From: Pseudodonghicola xiamenensis DSM 18339
GTDB taxonomy: Bacteria > Pseudomonadota > Alphaproteobacteria > Rhodobacterales > Rhodobacteraceae
Reading direction: 5' to 3'
DNA: 64,000 bases
Assembly (NCBI RefSeq): GCF_000429365.1
Contig: NZ_AUBS01000004.1
Coordinates: 124,001-188,000, forward strand
The notes below the pieces were generated by a model, which was given only the letters and a program-made list of their open reading frames with translations, was not told the DNA's origin and did no database searches. This document shows, piece after piece, positions 43,797-52,550 of the stretch (positions are counted from its first letter, which is position 1; each line of letters starts with the position of its first letter). The position numbers and the translations under genes were made by a program.

Positions 43797-44530
43797 CCTC
43801 GTCGCGCGCCACCGGCTACGAACCGCTGTTGACGCTCAAGCCGGTGGCGCGCGATCTCTGGATCGTCGACGGGCCGGCGATCGGGTTCTACCATCTGCCT
43901 TTCTCGACCCGGGCCACGGTGGTCCGGCTGAGGGATGGCGGGCTCTGGGTGCATTCCCCGGTTCGGTTGAGCGATCCGCTGCGGGCCGAGATCGCCGCGC
44001 TTGGGCCCGTGCGTCATCTGGTGGCGCCCAACTGGATTCATTATGCATTTGTCGCCGATTGGCAGGCGGCCTTTCCCGAGGCGACGAGCTGGGCTGCCCC
44101 CGGGGTGATCGCGCGCGCAGCCGATCACGACATGAAGCTGCGCTTTGATCACGAGCTGACCGGGGATGCGCCGCCTGCCTGGGACGGCGAGATCGACCAG
44201 ACGGTGGTCAAGGGCAGCAAGGTTCACCACGAGGCGGTGTTCTTTCATCGCGCCAGCCGCACGCTGATCCTGACCGACCTGATCGAAAATTTCGAACCCC
44301 GTAAACTGCCCTGGTGGATGCGCCCGCTGGTGCGTCTGGCCGGGATCAGTGCGCCGCGCGGACACATGCCCCCGGACATGCGCGCCACCTTCGACAAGGC
44401 CCTGCTGGGAGCTTCGGTGCGGCAGATGCTGGACTGGGGGCCGGAGCGGGTGATCCTGGCCCATGGCGCCTGCTACGAGAGCGGCGGCAGCGCCGAGCTG
44501 CGCCGGGCCTTCGGCTTCGCGTTGAGCTAA
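43793..44530 (+). CDS. DUF4336 family protein, metallo-beta-lactamase-like fold
   Basis: A 245-aa protein of DUF4336. It starts EPLLTLKPVARDLWIVDGPAI and has LVAPNWIHYAFVADWQAAFP, VHHEAVFFHRASRTLILTDL and WGPERVILAHGACYE. The layout mirrors metallo-beta-lactamase hydrolases, but several metal histidines of the classical HxHxDH motif are missing. Catalytic activity is therefore uncertain. The ATGA overlap with the cyclophilin gene indicates co-translation. Confidence 0.85.
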   Translation: MTSSRATGYEPLLTLKPVARDLWIVDGPAIGFYHLPFSTRATVVRLRDGGLWVHSPVRLSDPLRAEIAALGPVRHLVAPNWIHYAFVADWQAAFPEATSWAAPGVIARAADHDMKLRFDHELTGDAPPAWDGEIDQTVVKGSKVHHEAVFFHRASRTLILTDLIENFEPRKLPWWMRPLVRLAGISAPRGHMPPDMRATFDKALLGASVRQMLDWGPERVILAHGACYESGGSAELRRAFGFALS

Positions 44531-44701
44531 GGGAAGGGGGCTGTCTACCCCCTCTTGTCCCGTGCCGGGACAATTCACCCCCGAGGATATTTTTGCCAGA
44601 TCGAAGGCGCCGGGAGCGGCAGGGGCAAAGAAAAAGCGCCGCAGAAGACCGCGGCGCCGTTGCGGGATATCTGAAGAGAGCCCGCGATATGGGGGGGCCG
44701 G

Positions 44702-45190
44702 TCAGGCGTCGGCGGGTTTCGCTGCCGGGGCGGCTTTGGGGCCGGCGCTGAGCGGATCGTCTTGACGCTGCACCGAGCCTTCGAAATGGGCGCCGCTTTC
44801 GATCGCGATGGTCTTGTGGATGATGTCGCCTTCGACACGGGCGGTCGAGGTGAGGCGGACCTTGAGGCCACGCACGCGGCCGACGATCCGGCCGTTGATC
44901 ACCACGTCGTCGGCGGAGATTTCGCCCTTGATGGTGGCGGTTTCACCAACGGTCAGCAGATGGGCGCGAATGTCGCCTTCAACGGTGCCTTCGACCTGGA
45001 TGTCGCCAGTGGTCTTGAGGTTGCCGGTCACATGCAGATCCGAGGACAGCACCGATGCCGGCGGCTTGGCCTTGGGCGCGGTCGATTTGAAATCGCTCGG
45101 CGTCGGGGCGGCCGGGGTTGCCGGGGCGGAGGAGCTGGTGCTGTCAGAGGCCTTGGGACCGGGATCGTTGATTTTGCTCTTAGAAAACAT
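44702..45190 (-). CDS. Bactofilin
   Basis: A 162-aa polymer-forming scaffold protein. A disordered N-tail (SDSTSSSAPATPAAPTP) precedes the right-handed beta-helix (SSDLHVTGNLKTTGDIQVEG, TVGETATIKGEISADDVVIN, RGLKVRLTSTARVEGDI). A disordered C-tail ends the chain. Bactofilins make filaments on the membrane and localise cell-wall enzymes. It is co-encoded with the LytM-type peptidase upstream, overlapping it by 11 bp, a pairing seen in many bacteria where the peptidase is the partner. Confidence 0.92.
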   Translation of the reverse strand: MFSKSKINDPGPKASDSTSSSAPATPAAPTPSDFKSTAPKAKPPASVLSSDLHVTGNLKTTGDIQVEGTVEGDIRAHLLTVGETATIKGEISADDVVINGRIVGRVRGLKVRLTSTARVEGDIIHKTIAIESGAHFEGSVQRQDDPLSAGPKAAPAAKPADA

Positions 45191-46499
45191 TTCTCGCAGC
45201 CTTGATGTAAGTCATGGGATTCACTGGCCTGCCGTTTACGCGGACTTCGTAATGCAGATGGGTGCCGGTGGACCTTCCGGAGTTACCCATATCAGCAATG
45301 TGGTCCCCGCGCGAGACCCTTTGACCGACCTTCACGTGCAGCCGCGAGGTATGGGCGTAATAGGTCTCGATTCCGAAGGCATGGCGGATCTTTACCAGGC
45401 GTCCGAAGCCGGACATCCAGCCGGCGTAGGTGACCACGCCATCGGCCGTGGCGAAGATCTTGGTGCCATAGGGGCCGGCGAAGTCGGAGCCGTTATGCAT
45501 CCGGCGGCCACCTGTCTTGGGGTCGCGGCGATAGCCGAAGGGGCTGGAGAACCGGACCGAGGCGTGCACGGGCTTGGCAAAGGGGGCTTTCTGTGCGGCC
45601 AAGCGGTAGAGATTGAGCTGATCCATCTGGCCGAGGATCTTGTTGGCGCGCAGCTCGTCCGGATCGGGTTGTTCGCCCCGGGTCGAGAAGGTGATCGGTG
45701 TCAGCGGTCCGCCCTGGCCCTGATAACCGCGGCGGACCTGCTCGAGAATACGGTCGGGCGCCATGCCGGCCTGGCGGAACATCTTGTTGAGCGGTTCGAC
45801 CGAGACTTCCATCGCCTCTTCGAGCTGGCGGAAGATCTGGTCGTTGCGCTCGCGCATCAGCTTGATTTCTGTTTCCAGCGCGTCGCGTTCGTCGAGCGCG
45901 CTTTGCGCGTCGGCGCGGACCTGATCGCGTTCCTTGGCGGCCTCGCTCAGTGCGGCGGTCATGAAGGCCATCTGGGCCGGGGCGGCGGCCTCGGTCGCCG
46001 GCGTGGTGGCGCCGCTGTCTTTCAGGGCGGCCAGGGATTTGCGGGCGGCTTCGCGATCGCGCATGGTCTGGCGCAGGGTGGTCTGGATCACCTCGACGCC
46101 GGTCTCCAGCTCGCTGCGGCGGGTTTCCGAGCTGAGCAGTTCCGATTGCATCACCGAGATCTGTGCCAGGGCGCTGTTGAACCGGGCCTGGGCGGCCAGC
46201 GCTTCCTCGGCGCGGGCGTCGCGTTCGGCGGACAGCTGGTTCAGCCGTTGTTCGTACATGCGCTGGTCGCGGCGGGCCTGTTCGCGAAAATTACCGGCGC
46301 CGATGCTGTCCATCAGCACGATGGCGGTGGCGACGATGGCCCAGGCGACCAGGAGGAAGGCTCCTGCATAGGCGGCAAGCTGGGTTGCCGGCCTGAGGCG
46401 GATGAAGCGTGTATCCGAATCCGATTTCAGAAAGACGCGGCGTTCGGGGAAGTGTTTCTCCAATACCGCATGCAGCTTGATCGCGAATCTCGTGCGCAA
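45180..46499 (-). CDS. M23/LytM-type murein endopeptidase, membrane-anchored
   Basis: A 439-aa protein that would cut peptidoglycan crosslinks. There is one TM helix (LAAYAGAFLLVAWAIVATAI, about residues 42-61). A long coiled coil (ARRDQRMYEQRLNQLSAERD) follows, then a C-terminal LytM domain with zinc ligands in HNGSDFAGPYGTKIFA and HLHYEVRVNGRPVNPM. The start chosen is TTG 46499 (RTRFAIKLHAVLEKHFPERR), which has AAGGA 7 nt upstream. A GTG at 46601 would add 34 residues without a ribosome site. It pairs with the bactofilin downstream. Confidence 0.9.
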   Translation of the reverse strand: MRTRFAIKLHAVLEKHFPERRVFLKSDSDTRFIRLRPATQLAAYAGAFLLVAWAIVATAIVLMDSIGAGNFREQARRDQRMYEQRLNQLSAERDARAEEALAAQARFNSALAQISVMQSELLSSETRRSELETGVEVIQTTLRQTMRDREAARKSLAALKDSGATTPATEAAAPAQMAFMTAALSEAAKERDQVRADAQSALDERDALETEIKLMRERNDQIFRQLEEAMEVSVEPLNKMFRQAGMAPDRILEQVRRGYQGQGGPLTPITFSTRGEQPDPDELRANKILGQMDQLNLYRLAAQKAPFAKPVHASVRFSSPFGYRRDPKTGGRRMHNGSDFAGPYGTKIFATADGVVTYAGWMSGFGRLVKIRHAFGIETYYAHTSRLHVKVGQRVSRGDHIADMGNSGRSTGTHLHYEVRVNGRPVNPMTYIKAARNVF

Positions 46500-46684
46500 G
46501 TCGTCGTCCTTGTCCCATCCCCAAACCGTCCGCGCTGGCGGTCCGGCCCATGGGCCGATTGCATAGCGGGCACCTGTCCCTTGGGCAAGTTTGTTGGCCA
46601 CTGTTGCGCGGAATCATCGGCGGAGTATGGCCTTTGGGCGAAAAACCGCCGATTTCAAGGACGTGCCGGAGGCCGGGCTGGGGA

Positions 46685-47518
46685 TCAGCCCTCAGTCGCG
46701 GGCTGATCGGTGAGCGGCCAGTAGAAATCCGGTGGCAGCCCGGCCTCGGCGCGCTTTTCCTCGTTGAAGGGCGGTTTCAGTGCGCCGTGGAAATACTTGC
46801 GCACCAGCGCGTGAAACACCTGTTTGGGATCGGCGTTTTCGCGGCCGCAGAGGAAATGGAACCATTTCGATCCGTAGGCCACATGGCCCACTTCTTCGGC
46901 GTAGATGGTGTCCAGCGCCGTGACGGCCTGGTCGATCTTCGCCTTGCGGAAGATCTCGATCATCCCCGGAGTGACATCGAGCCCGCGCGCCTCGAGCACC
47001 ATGGGCACCACGGCGAGACGGCCCATCAGATCCTCGGCGGTGTCCTCGGCCGCGCGCCACATGCCGGCGTGCGCCGGCAGGGCGCCGTAGTGGCTGCCGA
47101 GCGCTTCCAGGCAATCGCACATCAGGTTGAAATGCTTGCTTTCCTCATCCGCCGCCTTGACCCAATCATCATAGAAGCCCATCGGCATCGGCACATCGGA
47201 AAACCGGGCGATGATGTCCCAGTGCAGATCGACGGCGTTCAGTTCGATATGCGCCACCGCATGCAGCAGCGCGATGCGCCCGGCGGGTGAGCCGGGCTTG
47301 CGTTTCGGCACCTCGCGCGGCGAGAGCAGCACGGGCTGCGCCGGGCGTGCCGGATGCAGGGGCGGGGTGGCGGCGCCGATCGCCATCGGTTCGGCGCCCT
47401 CGGCACGAGAGGCGAACCAGGCGGCGGCATGCTGGCGGGACAGGGCGGTCTTGGCGCGACCGTCTGCGGTGCGCAGCACGGCATCGGCGCGTTGCGCCAG
47501 GGTAAGGGGGGCGGTCAT
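46685..47518 (-). CDS. DUF455 ferritin-like protein
   Basis: A 277-aa protein with a DUF455 ferritin-like four-helix region. Carboxylate/histidine motifs occur in HIELNAVDLHWDI, DEESKHFNLMCDCLE, LEARGLDVTPGM and EEVGHVAYGSKW, consistent with a di-iron site. The N-terminal 70 residues are Ala-rich. The family is conserved but functionally unassigned; the ferritin-like fold suggests an oxidase, monooxygenase or tRNA-modifying activity. The gene stands alone on the minus strand. Confidence 0.87.
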   Translation of the reverse strand: MTAPLTLAQRADAVLRTADGRAKTALSRQHAAAWFASRAEGAEPMAIGAATPPLHPARPAQPVLLSPREVPKRKPGSPAGRIALLHAVAHIELNAVDLHWDIIARFSDVPMPMGFYDDWVKAADEESKHFNLMCDCLEALGSHYGALPAHAGMWRAAEDTAEDLMGRLAVVPMVLEARGLDVTPGMIEIFRKAKIDQAVTALDTIYAEEVGHVAYGSKWFHFLCGRENADPKQVFHALVRKYFHGALKPPFNEEKRAEAGLPPDFYWPLTDQPATEG

Positions 47519-47606
47519 CTTGCGGTCTTCGGTTGCAGTGGGAACGGGGCGGAGGAGGGGCCGGGCGCGCGCAGAACGGCATGCGCCACGGTCCGGGGCG
47601 GGTGGC

Positions 47607-48086
47607 TCAGGCTTGAAGCGCCTTCACCGCCTCCAGCACCTCTTCGACATGGCCCGCCACCTTCACCTTGCGCCAGATGCGGGCGATCTTGCCCTCGGCG
47701 TCGATCAGGAAGGTCGAGCGTTCGATACCCATCGACTTGCGTCCGTACATGTTCTTCTCGACCCAGACACCATAGGCCTCGCAGACATGGCCGTCCTCAT
47801 CGGACAGAAGCGGCACCGTCAGCCCATGTTTGGCGGCGAATTTCTCGTGTTTGGCGACGGTGTCCCGCGACACCCCCAGCACTCGGGCACCGGCATCGGC
47901 GAAGGCTTGCAATTGCTCGGAAAAGCCGATGGATTCCTTGGTGCAGCCCGGGGTATCATCCCGGGGATAGAAATACAGCACGACGATGTCGCCGCGCAGG
48001 CCCGACAGGCTTACTTCTCCGCCGCCGTCGCGGGGGAGGGTGAACTCGGGGGCGGTATCGGACAAAACGGGCGATTGATCGGGCAT
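47607..48086 (-). CDS. bcp: Peroxiredoxin, Bcp/PrxQ family
   Basis: A 159-aa thiol peroxidase. The peroxidatic cysteine is in DDTPGCTKESIGF. In E. coli Bcp the resolving cysteine is five residues later (GCTVQACG); here that position is isoleucine. The remaining cysteine is in DGHVCEAYGVW. So this enzyme is probably a 1-Cys type, or uses the distant cysteine. ATG 48086 has CGGAG 7 nt upstream and is preferred over 48104. Divergent from the YhdP-like gene. Confidence 0.92.
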   Translation of the reverse strand: MPDQSPVLSDTAPEFTLPRDGGGEVSLSGLRGDIVVLYFYPRDDTPGCTKESIGFSEQLQAFADAGARVLGVSRDTVAKHEKFAAKHGLTVPLLSDEDGHVCEAYGVWVEKNMYGRKSMGIERSTFLIDAEGKIARIWRKVKVAGHVEEVLEAVKALQA

Positions 48087-48186
48087 CGGGCACTCCGCTG
48101 GCAATGAACTGGACTGATGGGTTCCATATTAGGCCGTTTTCGGCAACCGGAAACCCCGGTCTGTCCCTCCAGAGGGGGGGCAGACG

Positions 48187-51100
48187 GTGACCGGAGCCGA
48201 GCCGAAGCCGCAGCCTGAACAGCAGCCTGAACCGCGCAAACGCCGGCGCGCCGTTCATGTGGCACGCCGTGCCGGAGTCTGGACCTTTCGCAGCAGCCTG
48301 CTGGCGGTCATTCTGGTCGGGCTGTCGGCCTTTATGATCGTGGGCACCCGGTTACATACGCCGGATTGGCTGCGCGCGCGGGTCGAGGCCCGGATCGAAC
48401 GCAACCTGAACGGATTGCAGATCAGCTTCGGCGATATCGAGATGGTGATCCGCAAGGGGTGGCATCCGCGCCTCAGGCTGCGCGACGTGGTGTTGTCGCA
48501 ACCCGACGGGCAGGTGGTGGCGCAGCTTTCGAACGCCGAGGCCAGCCTGGCGATGCGGCCGTTGCTGCGGGGGCAGTTGCAGCCGCACCGGATTTCGCTC
48601 AGCGGTGTGCTGGCAACCCTGCGGCGTGACAAGGATGGCGCGGTCTCTCTGGCGCTGGGATTGAATGCTGAGCCCGCGAAACGCGCCGAAAGCATTCCCG
48701 AATTGATCGCGGGCTGGAACCGGCAGCTTCTGAATCCGCAGCTTACCGCCCTGGTCAGCGTCGACGTCGAGGCCGTCGCCCTGCGGTATGAGGATATGGT
48801 GAGCGGCAAGGCCTGGACGCTGGACGGCGGGCGTATCCGGTTGGATCGCAGCGGCCGCGATCTACAGATCGGTGCCTCTTTCGCGCTGCTCAGCGGGCGG
48901 GATTACGCCAGCCTGATCGAGGCCAATTATTCCGCCACCATCGGTGAGAAACAGGCCGGGTTCGGGGTTTCGGTGCGCGATATCGACGCTTCGGATATCG
49001 CGGCGCAAAGTGTCGCTCTGGCCTGGCTCGATGTGCTCAGGGCGCCGATTTCGGGGGCGCTTCGGGGCAGTGTGGGCAGCGATGGTGCGTTCGGGCCGCT
49101 ATCGGCGACGCTGCAGATCGGCGAAGGCGCGTTGCAGCCGACGGATGCGACCCATCCGATCCCGTTTTCCGGCGCCAAAAGCTACTTTACCTATACGCCG
49201 GCGACCAAGACACTGGTGTTCAACGAATTGTCCGTCGATAGCGCCTGGGGCTCCTCCTCGGGTGAGGGGCGGGCCTATCTTGGCAGCATCGCCGACGGGC
49301 GACTTCAGGATCTGGTCGGCCAGTTCACCGTCAATCGGATGAGGCTCAATCCCGCCGGCCTATATCCCGAGCCGCTCCAGCTCGACAGCGGGTTGGTCGA
49401 GTTCCGGCTCGAACTCAACCCGTTCCGGGTGACGCTGGGGCAAATGTACGTGGCCGATGGCGACAGCGGCTTTCATCTGCGTGGCGGGCTGGAGGCCGGC
49501 TCCGAGGGCTGGCGGCTGGCGGTTGATGCCAATGTCGATCGGCTGAGCCCCGAACGGTTGTTGATGCTCTGGCCCGGACGGGTGGCGCCGAAACCGCGTG
49601 AATGGGTGCAGGAGAATATCAGCGCCGGAGCCCTGTCCAACATTGATTTCGCGCTGCGCGTGAACGAGGGGCAGGCACCGGTGATCTACGGCGATTTCGA
49701 ATTCGCCGGGGCGAAGGTCCGGTATAACAAGTACCTGCCGCCGGCCGAGCAGGCTGCGGGCGAGGTTACGCTGGACCGCAGCCGTTTCGTGGTCAGCGCC
49801 GATGCCGGGATCGTTACCCCGGCCGAGGGCGGGGCGGTCGATATCGCCGGCACGTCTTTCATCATTCCCGACATCGGCATCAAGCAGGCGGCGCCGGCGG
49901 TGCTGCGGTTGCGTGCCGACGGGTCGATCACCGCGATGATGTCGATGCTGGCGGGGCCGCCGTTGCGTGTGCTGAAGGACACGACCCTGCCGGTGAATCT
50001 GGCGCAGGGAAGGGCGCGGGCCGAAGGCACCTTGTCCTTCCCGATGCAGCCGAAGGTGCCCTATGAGGACATCAGCTTTTACGTCGATGGCCGGCTCAGC
50101 GATATTTCCAGCACGGTTCTGATCCCGGGGCAGCTCCTGACGGCCTCCGCGCTCAGGCTCGTGGCCGATACCACGCAGGTGCAGTTGTCGGGCACGGGGC
50201 GGGTCGGCCAGCTTCCCATCGTGGTGCGCTGGACCCAGAAGATCGGCCCCGGCGCGCCGAAATCCAGCCGGGTCGACGGCCAGGTGGAGCTGTCGCAAAA
50301 GGCGGTCGATACGTTTGCGCTGGGGCTGCCGGCGGGGATGATCAGCGGCCAGGGTACCGGACAGTTCGCTCTGGATCTGGTCAGCGACCAGCCGCCGCGG
50401 CTGACGCTCAGAACTGATTTGCGCGGTGTCGGGCTGTCGATCCCGCAGTTGGGCTGGCGCAAGCCAGAGGCCGGCACCGGAGCGCTGGAGGTGAGCGCGC
50501 ATCTGGGCGAGCGCGCCGAGGTGGACCGGCTGGCGCTGAAGGCGGCCGGGCTCGAGGCCACGGGCAGCGTCACCACCGCGCCCGGCGGCGGGCTGGGGCG
50601 TGCACGGTTCTCGTCGGTCAAGCTGAACGGCTGGCTTGATGCCGGGGTGGAGCTGATCGGGCGCGGCAAGGATGCGGCGCCGGCGGTGCAGGTGCTGTCG
50701 GGAACTCTCGATCTCGGTCGGGCACGGTTCGGAAGCGGCGCGAGCGGGGCCACCGACGGGGGCAGCCTGCAGGTTTCTCTCGATCGGCTGCAGATCAGCG
50801 ATGGCCTGGCGCTCACCGGATTCAACGGTCAGTTCACCACCGCCGGAGGTCTGAAGGGGCCGTTCACCGGCCGACTGAACGGGCAGACCGAAATCGCCGG
50901 TCGGATCGAGCCGCAGAATGGCCGAAGCGCCGTTTTCCTGACCTCGGACGATGGCGGTGGGGTGTTTCGTTCGGCGGGAATTCTCAAGCAGGCGCATGGC
51001 GGTGCCTTCAGCCTGGTGCTGCGGCCTGTGGGGGACAAGGAGGGGTATTTCGACGGCACCCTCAAGGTGACCGGGACACAGATCCGCGACGCACCGACGA

Positions 51101-51594
51101 TTGCGGCCTTGCTGAACGCGGTCAGCGTTGTGGGGCTGTTCGACGAGGTCGCCGGAAACGGCATTCAGTTCTCCGAGGTGGCTGCCAAGGTCCGGCTCGA
51201 ACCCGACCGGGTGGTGGTGCTGGAAAGCAGCGCGGTCGGCCCCTCGATGGGCCTGTCGATGGATGGCTATTACAACCTCAAGTCGGCGACGCTCGACATG
51301 GAGGGGGTGATCTCTCCGATCTATCTGCTCAACGCCATCGGCAGCGTGCTGTCGTCACGCAAGGGCGAAGGGATGATCGGTTTCAACTATACGCTGTCAG
51401 GGTCGGCCGCATCGCCATCCGTTCACGTCAATCCGCTGAGCGGTCTGGCGCCGGGCATGCTGCGTGATCTGTTTCGCGGAGAACGGCCGAAGCTGGAGGG
51501 GGACGACAATTTCGATCCGGCCCCCGCGACGCCGGAGCCGGCACGGAAGTGGCATGGTCAGGACATGCTGAACGGGGCAATGGGGGGCAAGTGA
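48187..51594 (+). CDS. YhdP/AsmA-like envelope lipid-transport protein (DUF3971)
   Basis: A 1135-aa protein with a cytoplasmic basic N-tail, one TM helix at about residues 36-56 (SSLLAVILVGLSAFMIVGTR) and a very long periplasmic repeat of beta strands. DUF3971-like and AsmA C-terminal parts are seen: GIVTPAEGGAVDIAGTSF, EGTLSFPMQPKVPYEDISFY, SAVGPSMGLSMDGYYN and LKSATLDMEGVISPIYLLN. This family forms bridges that carry phospholipid to the outer membrane. Start codon is GTG 48187, after a G7 tract. The final 30 residues are disordered. Confidence 0.88.
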   Translation: MTGAEPKPQPEQQPEPRKRRRAVHVARRAGVWTFRSSLLAVILVGLSAFMIVGTRLHTPDWLRARVEARIERNLNGLQISFGDIEMVIRKGWHPRLRLRDVVLSQPDGQVVAQLSNAEASLAMRPLLRGQLQPHRISLSGVLATLRRDKDGAVSLALGLNAEPAKRAESIPELIAGWNRQLLNPQLTALVSVDVEAVALRYEDMVSGKAWTLDGGRIRLDRSGRDLQIGASFALLSGRDYASLIEANYSATIGEKQAGFGVSVRDIDASDIAAQSVALAWLDVLRAPISGALRGSVGSDGAFGPLSATLQIGEGALQPTDATHPIPFSGAKSYFTYTPATKTLVFNELSVDSAWGSSSGEGRAYLGSIADGRLQDLVGQFTVNRMRLNPAGLYPEPLQLDSGLVEFRLELNPFRVTLGQMYVADGDSGFHLRGGLEAGSEGWRLAVDANVDRLSPERLLMLWPGRVAPKPREWVQENISAGALSNIDFALRVNEGQAPVIYGDFEFAGAKVRYNKYLPPAEQAAGEVTLDRSRFVVSADAGIVTPAEGGAVDIAGTSFIIPDIGIKQAAPAVLRLRADGSITAMMSMLAGPPLRVLKDTTLPVNLAQGRARAEGTLSFPMQPKVPYEDISFYVDGRLSDISSTVLIPGQLLTASALRLVADTTQVQLSGTGRVGQLPIVVRWTQKIGPGAPKSSRVDGQVELSQKAVDTFALGLPAGMISGQGTGQFALDLVSDQPPRLTLRTDLRGVGLSIPQLGWRKPEAGTGALEVSAHLGERAEVDRLALKAAGLEATGSVTTAPGGGLGRARFSSVKLNGWLDAGVELIGRGKDAAPAVQVLSGTLDLGRARFGSGASGATDGGSLQVSLDRLQISDGLALTGFNGQFTTAGGLKGPFTGRLNGQTEIAGRIEPQNGRSAVFLTSDDGGGVFRSAGILKQAHGGAFSLVLRPVGDKEGYFDGTLKVTGTQIRDAPTIAALLNAVSVVGLFDEVAGNGIQFSEVAAKVRLEPDRVVVLESSAVGPSMGLSMDGYYNLKSATLDMEGVISPIYLLNAIGSVLSSRKGEGMIGFNYTLSGSAASPSVHVNPLSGLAPGMLRDLFRGERPKLEGDDNFDPAPATPEPARKWHGQDMLNGAMGGK

Positions 51595-51670
51595 CCGATC
51601 GCTCCTCAGGCATGGCTTGTCCGGTTTGACCCATCCGGACGGGTCGGTTAAGGGCTGTCGCGATCATGAT

Positions 51671-51679
51671 GGGGGGGGG
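51671..51679 (+). other. G9 homopolymer acting as Shine-Dalgarno of the methyltransferase
   Basis: Nine G residues lie 6 nt before ATG 51686 and are the only candidate ribosome-binding site. Length changes by slippage would shift the site spacing. Confidence 0.6.
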
Positions 51680-51685
51680 CGTATA

Positions 51686-52492
51686 ATGGCCAAATCACAG
51701 ACAATCGGTGACTTCACTGCTGCGAACCGGGCGGCCTGGGAGGCTTCGGCCCATCTGCACGAGACCGGGGCGGCCTGGGAGGAGTTGCTGGCGCAGGCTG
51801 CACGTCCGGGGTTTTCCGTTCTCGATCAGGAACTGACGGCGACGCTGCAGGGGCTGAAACTTGAGGGCAAGTCTGCGGTGCAGATTTGCTGCAACAACGC
51901 GCGCGAACTGCTGTCCCTGGCCGCGCTGGGTATTCGCCCGGCGCTGGGGATCGACCAATCCGCGGCGTTTTTGCGTCAGGGGGAAAAGCTGGCGGCGGCG
52001 GCGGGGCTATCGCCGCGTCTGGTTGCTGCGGATATCTACGATCTGCCGCCCGATCTGGGCCGTTTCGATCTGGCGCTGATCACCATCGGGGCGCTTGGCT
52101 GGATGCCGGATCTGCCGGAATTCTTCCGCAAGGTCGCGGAGCTTTTGCAGCCGGGCGGGCGGCTGGTGATCTACGAGACACACCCCATTCTGGAAATCTT
52201 CGATCCTGCGGGGGATACCCCCTTTGAACCGAGCCTTGGATATTTCGACAAGCGCCCGCTCGAGGTGACCGACATGATCGCCTACGACGGGGGCGATCAC
52301 GGGGTCGGCGAGACGGGTTATTGGTTCATCCACACCTTGGGCGATATCGTTACCGCCAGCATTGCCGCAGGGCTCGATCTGCTGCGGCTTGAGGAATTCC
52401 CGCACAGTATTCGCGAGCCGGAATATGATATCTACGCAGGTCGTGAGGCGCAGCTTCCGATGAGCTATTGCATGGTTTCGCGCAAGCGGTGA
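51686..52492 (+). CDS. SAM-dependent methyltransferase (class I)
   Basis: A 268-aa methyltransferase of unknown substrate. The SAM-binding loop is degenerate in sequence but placed normally: [19 protein letters not shown], then [12 protein letters not shown] as the acidic loop, [10 protein letters not shown] and [17 protein letters not shown] as motif III. The C-terminal half ([38 protein letters not shown]) is seen in small-molecule O/N-methyltransferases. The start has a G9 tract as ribosome site. It stands between the YhdP-like gene and queA, with no operon signal. Confidence 0.85.
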   Translation: MAKSQTIGDFTAANRAAWEASAHLHETGAAWEELLAQAARPGFSVLDQELTATLQGLKLEGKSAVQICCNNARELLSLAALGIRPALGIDQSAAFLRQGEKLAAAAGLSPRLVAADIYDLPPDLGRFDLALITIGALGWMPDLPEFFRKVAELLQPGGRLVIYETHPILEIFDPAGDTPFEPSLGYFDKRPLEVTDMIAYDGGDHGVGETGYWFIHTLGDIVTASIAAGLDLLRLEEFPHSIREPEYDIYAGREAQLPMSYCMVSRKR

Positions 52493-52505
52493 TCTGGAGC
52501 CGTGG

Positions 52506-52522
52506 TTTGACCCATGGTCAAA
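52506..52522. promoter_or_regulatory. TTTGACC-CAT-GGTCAAA dyad before queA
   Basis: A perfect 7-bp inverted repeat with a 3-bp spacer, 29-45 bp before the queA ATG. It contains the -35-like TTGACC. The half-site GGTTTGACCCAT recurs at 51624-51635 before the methyltransferase gene. Function is inferred from symmetry and position. Confidence 0.5.
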
Positions 52523-52550
52523 TCTCCTGCATCGGCCTATAGCGCGGCGC

